The notes below the pieces were generated by a model. The model was given only the letters and a program-made list of their open reading frames with translations, was not told the DNA's origin and searched no databases. The position numbers were made by a program, and so were the translations under genes. Shown in pieces: positions 58,201 through 61,701 of a stretch of DNA of 64,000 nt. The stretch covers positions 55,752 through 119,751 of the forward strand of contig CAUYLG010004892.1 in NCBI GenBank assembly GCA_963573385.1, in the 5' to 3' direction. The stretch comes from Cacajao melanocephalus. Its lineage: Eukaryota; Chordata; Mammalia; Primates; Pitheciidae. Position 1 is the stretch's first letter, and the number at the start of each line of letters is the position of its first letter.

Positions 58201-59484
58201 AAAATGACATTAGGTAAAAACTGTAGAAATCTAAATAAGGTATGGCCTTTGGCTAATGATTATCTATTAACATCGGTTCATTTTTAACATATGTATCATA
58301 CTCTAGGTACTATCTTTGCAATTATTCTGGAAAGATAAAGATGTTCTAAAAAATAAAGTCTACTTTAAAAAACACTTTGAGGACTGCAAACACTACACAG
58401 ATTCTGGGGTGGATATGTTAAGACGCTGTGATGACATCCAGCCCTAGGTTGGACTCAGCTCTGCCTCCTGCTGCCTGTGGATCGTCAGGAATGCCCCAAG
58501 CCTCTGTAGACCTGTCTCATCATATTTAAAACAGGGAGAATGATAACTACCACAAGGGGTATGTTGAGACTTAAAATAGATGTTATTTGCAAAGTAATTA
58601 GTTAAAGTTCAAAGCACTGTGCAAATATTGTATCACTGTCATGATCATCCTCTCCGTTAATGTCCCCACCCCACTCCGTGCTGGTCAGCCAGGATTGCAG
58701 TCACAGCTTCATCTTTGACTTCTCTCCCACACACTCCCAACTTTACCAGACAGTCAGTCAGACGCCAAGTCCCTCTGTATCTGCTTTAACGGATCCTGGT
58801 ATATTCCAACCTTGTCGCTCTTCTCATATGATCTAATCAGCCCTTGGAGTGCCCTCCCTCCCTCTCCTTACCCATGCATACCTGATTTCTTTTTATGTTC
58901 ACTTTTTAGTCCACTCAGCCCAAATGCCACCTCTGTCATGAGGTTTTCCCTGATCCTTTTTTTCTGACCCGTAGGACTATTTCTTCCTTCACAGAACTCC
59001 CTGTGATGGCACTGATCATGTTGTAGCTTGTGTGGAAGCTCTCTGAGGACATGCTGACCTCCCTACAGGCCACAGGAGCCTGGATCAGGGTCTGATTCCT
59101 CTGTGTAACCTCACCATGCCCAGCACAGAGCTGGCACAGGGCTGGCCCTCCATGGGTCTGTGATGTGGGTGATGTTACAAGGAGGAGAGCTGGCCCAAGA
59201 TAAAAAGAACCTGCTGTCAAGAGGCACTGTCCTGCAAAGAAGAGAGTTGCCTCAGGCCAAGGCTGGCCCACCGCCTATCAGGGACATGGTAGAGAGAAGG
59301 TTGCAGAACCTTCTCTCTTCTCTTGGACCAGAAAACAGTCTTCTGCCCCTGACTCTGCCCAGAGAGAAGATGGCCTGGTGTGGTGGCTCACACCTATAAT
59401 CTCAACATTGGGAGGCTGAAGCAAGTGAATCGCATGAGCCCAGGAGTTCAAGACCAGTTTGGGCAAAATTATGAATCCCCTCTA

Positions 59485-59517
<33 letters not shown>

Positions 59518-61667
59518 AAAAACTAGCCAGATGGCATGTGCCTGTGGTACCAGATTACAGATTACATATAATCCAGGATACCAGATTACATACAGTCATC
59601 ATCTCTTTAGGAGCTATTCTGGAGGCTAGGGTGGGAAGATCAACTGAGCCTGGGAGGTTGAGGTTGCAGTGAGCTGAGATTGTGCCACTTTACTCCAGCC
59701 TGGGTGACAGAAAAAAATGTGGGGGGATGCAGAGTAAGTGACCCTAGGGCCCAATATCCCTCAGAATTCTGTGAGTAGGAAGGAGCAGCTGGGCTGTGTC
59801 TGTGTGTCCTGTCTTTTGCCACCCTCAGAATGTGAGGGGAATGACTCCACTTTTGAGGAAGAGCCGTCTCCTGACTCAGAAAGCAGCCAAGGCAGGGCTG
59901 GGCCATTCTCTAGCAGAAAGAAGGGAGGGGGACCCTCTGGCCAAAAGGAGAAAACCCAGTCCTCCACCTCATCCACAGTTCAGCCTGTGTCCCCAGGGCC
60001 ATGGAGTGACACCTTCAGCTGATGCCTGCTCACACTCAGGGCCCTCAGTGCTGGGGGCTGGAGCAAGGCCAGCAGGGAGGCAGGACTGGAGGGCAACTGC
60101 CCCGGGTGTGGGTGTGAGCTCCTGCTCTGATGTGCGGGGAGGAGCTTGGGCACAGCCCAGACTGGAGCTTCCAGGAGTGGCTGAGCATGATCAGCCCAGA
60201 GACAGCAGAGTCACCGGAGACTTGCACGTTGGCCATTTTCTCAGTTATGTTCACAGGTGACTGACACAGCTTAAGGGTCATGTCCTCCAGGAAGTCTTTC
60301 CTGATCCACTTCACACTCCTGCCACCCAGAGCCCAAGTAAAACAACAACAAGAAGTTCCCCCGTGGAGATCCACCCTGTGCTCTCCATGTTCTCACAGCT
60401 GCTGAAGCCCAGTTACAACAGGTTCACTTGTCTGCCTTGCCCACCAAACTACAGGGCCCAGGAAGGCGGAGCCACCTCTAATTCATCCCAGTCTCCACCC
60501 AGCTCAGCTTCTGGCCCAAATAGGTATTCAGTGTTTGCAGAAGGAAGGACAAAAGGATGGAAAGAAAGAAGGAAGGAAGAGAGGGACGAATGTTGAAGGT
60601 GCAATCCAATGAAGCAGAGAAGATAAAGCTGAATTAAACCAATTTTAGGGACTTTTTTTGAAACACAGAGGCCCACTCCACGATCAGGAATTCCAGTTAA
60701 TAATTTGTAAGGAAGAGATTTTTGTATGCCATTCACACTGGTCTTTCTAACATTGTTTTGAGCTTATTGCAGTAACTATTTTGGAATTTTTCTGTAAAAT
60801 GGGTGTAATTTTCCTAATACAGGTATGCAACAACAAAAGAAGTTGTTTGCATGCTGTTCAAGTTGTTCTATATAAAAATGCTCTTAAAAGACACAGTTAT
60901 CCTAGAACCTGAATTCTTTTTTACTTGAAATTTTAAGTCAAGTCCTTCATGAACACCATAGCAGGCTGGGTGTGGTGGCTCACGCCTATAATCCCAGCAC
61001 TTTGGGAGGCCAAGGAGGGCAGATCACGAGGTCAGGAGTTCGAGACCATCGTGACCAACATGGTGAAACCCCGTTTCTACTAAAACTACAAAAATTAGCC
61101 AGGCGTGGTGATGCATGCCTGTAATCCCAGCTATTCGGGAGGTTAAGGCAAGAGAATCGCTTGAACCTGGGAGGCGGAGGTTGCAGTAAACCAACATCAT
61201 GCCATTCTACTCCAGCCTGGGCAACAGAGCAAGACTCCATCTCAAACAAACAAACAAACAAACAAACAAACAAAAAATAGCAGTAGAAAACAGTGTACTT
61301 TTTAAAAAATTGTGGAATATAAAATGTTTAAAATTTTTAATTTTCTTCATGTGTGAAAACACACAAAGTATGGGAGGAAACCAACAATCAAAACTAACTT
61401 TTTGTAGATAGTCATTACATTTCTTTAAACTGTTTCAATGCCAATATGTATTCTACAAGAGATTTGTTTCATGAATTAATTGGTTTAAAAGTAGGTGCCA
61501 ATGTTATAGTTTCATATACATATTTATATTTATATATAGATTTAGATTTTACTATATATTTATATATATTTATTATATATACATATATACATTTATATAT
61601 AGATTTAAATTTTACTACATATTGTATATTTATATATATTATATATTCATTTATATAAATATATATT

Positions 61668-61701
<34 letters not shown>

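Noticed and set aside
59291..59318. Hairpin as a transcription terminator or microRNA precursor
   Set aside because: No T-run follows, the organism is eukaryotic, and a 12-bp stem is too short for a microRNA precursor.
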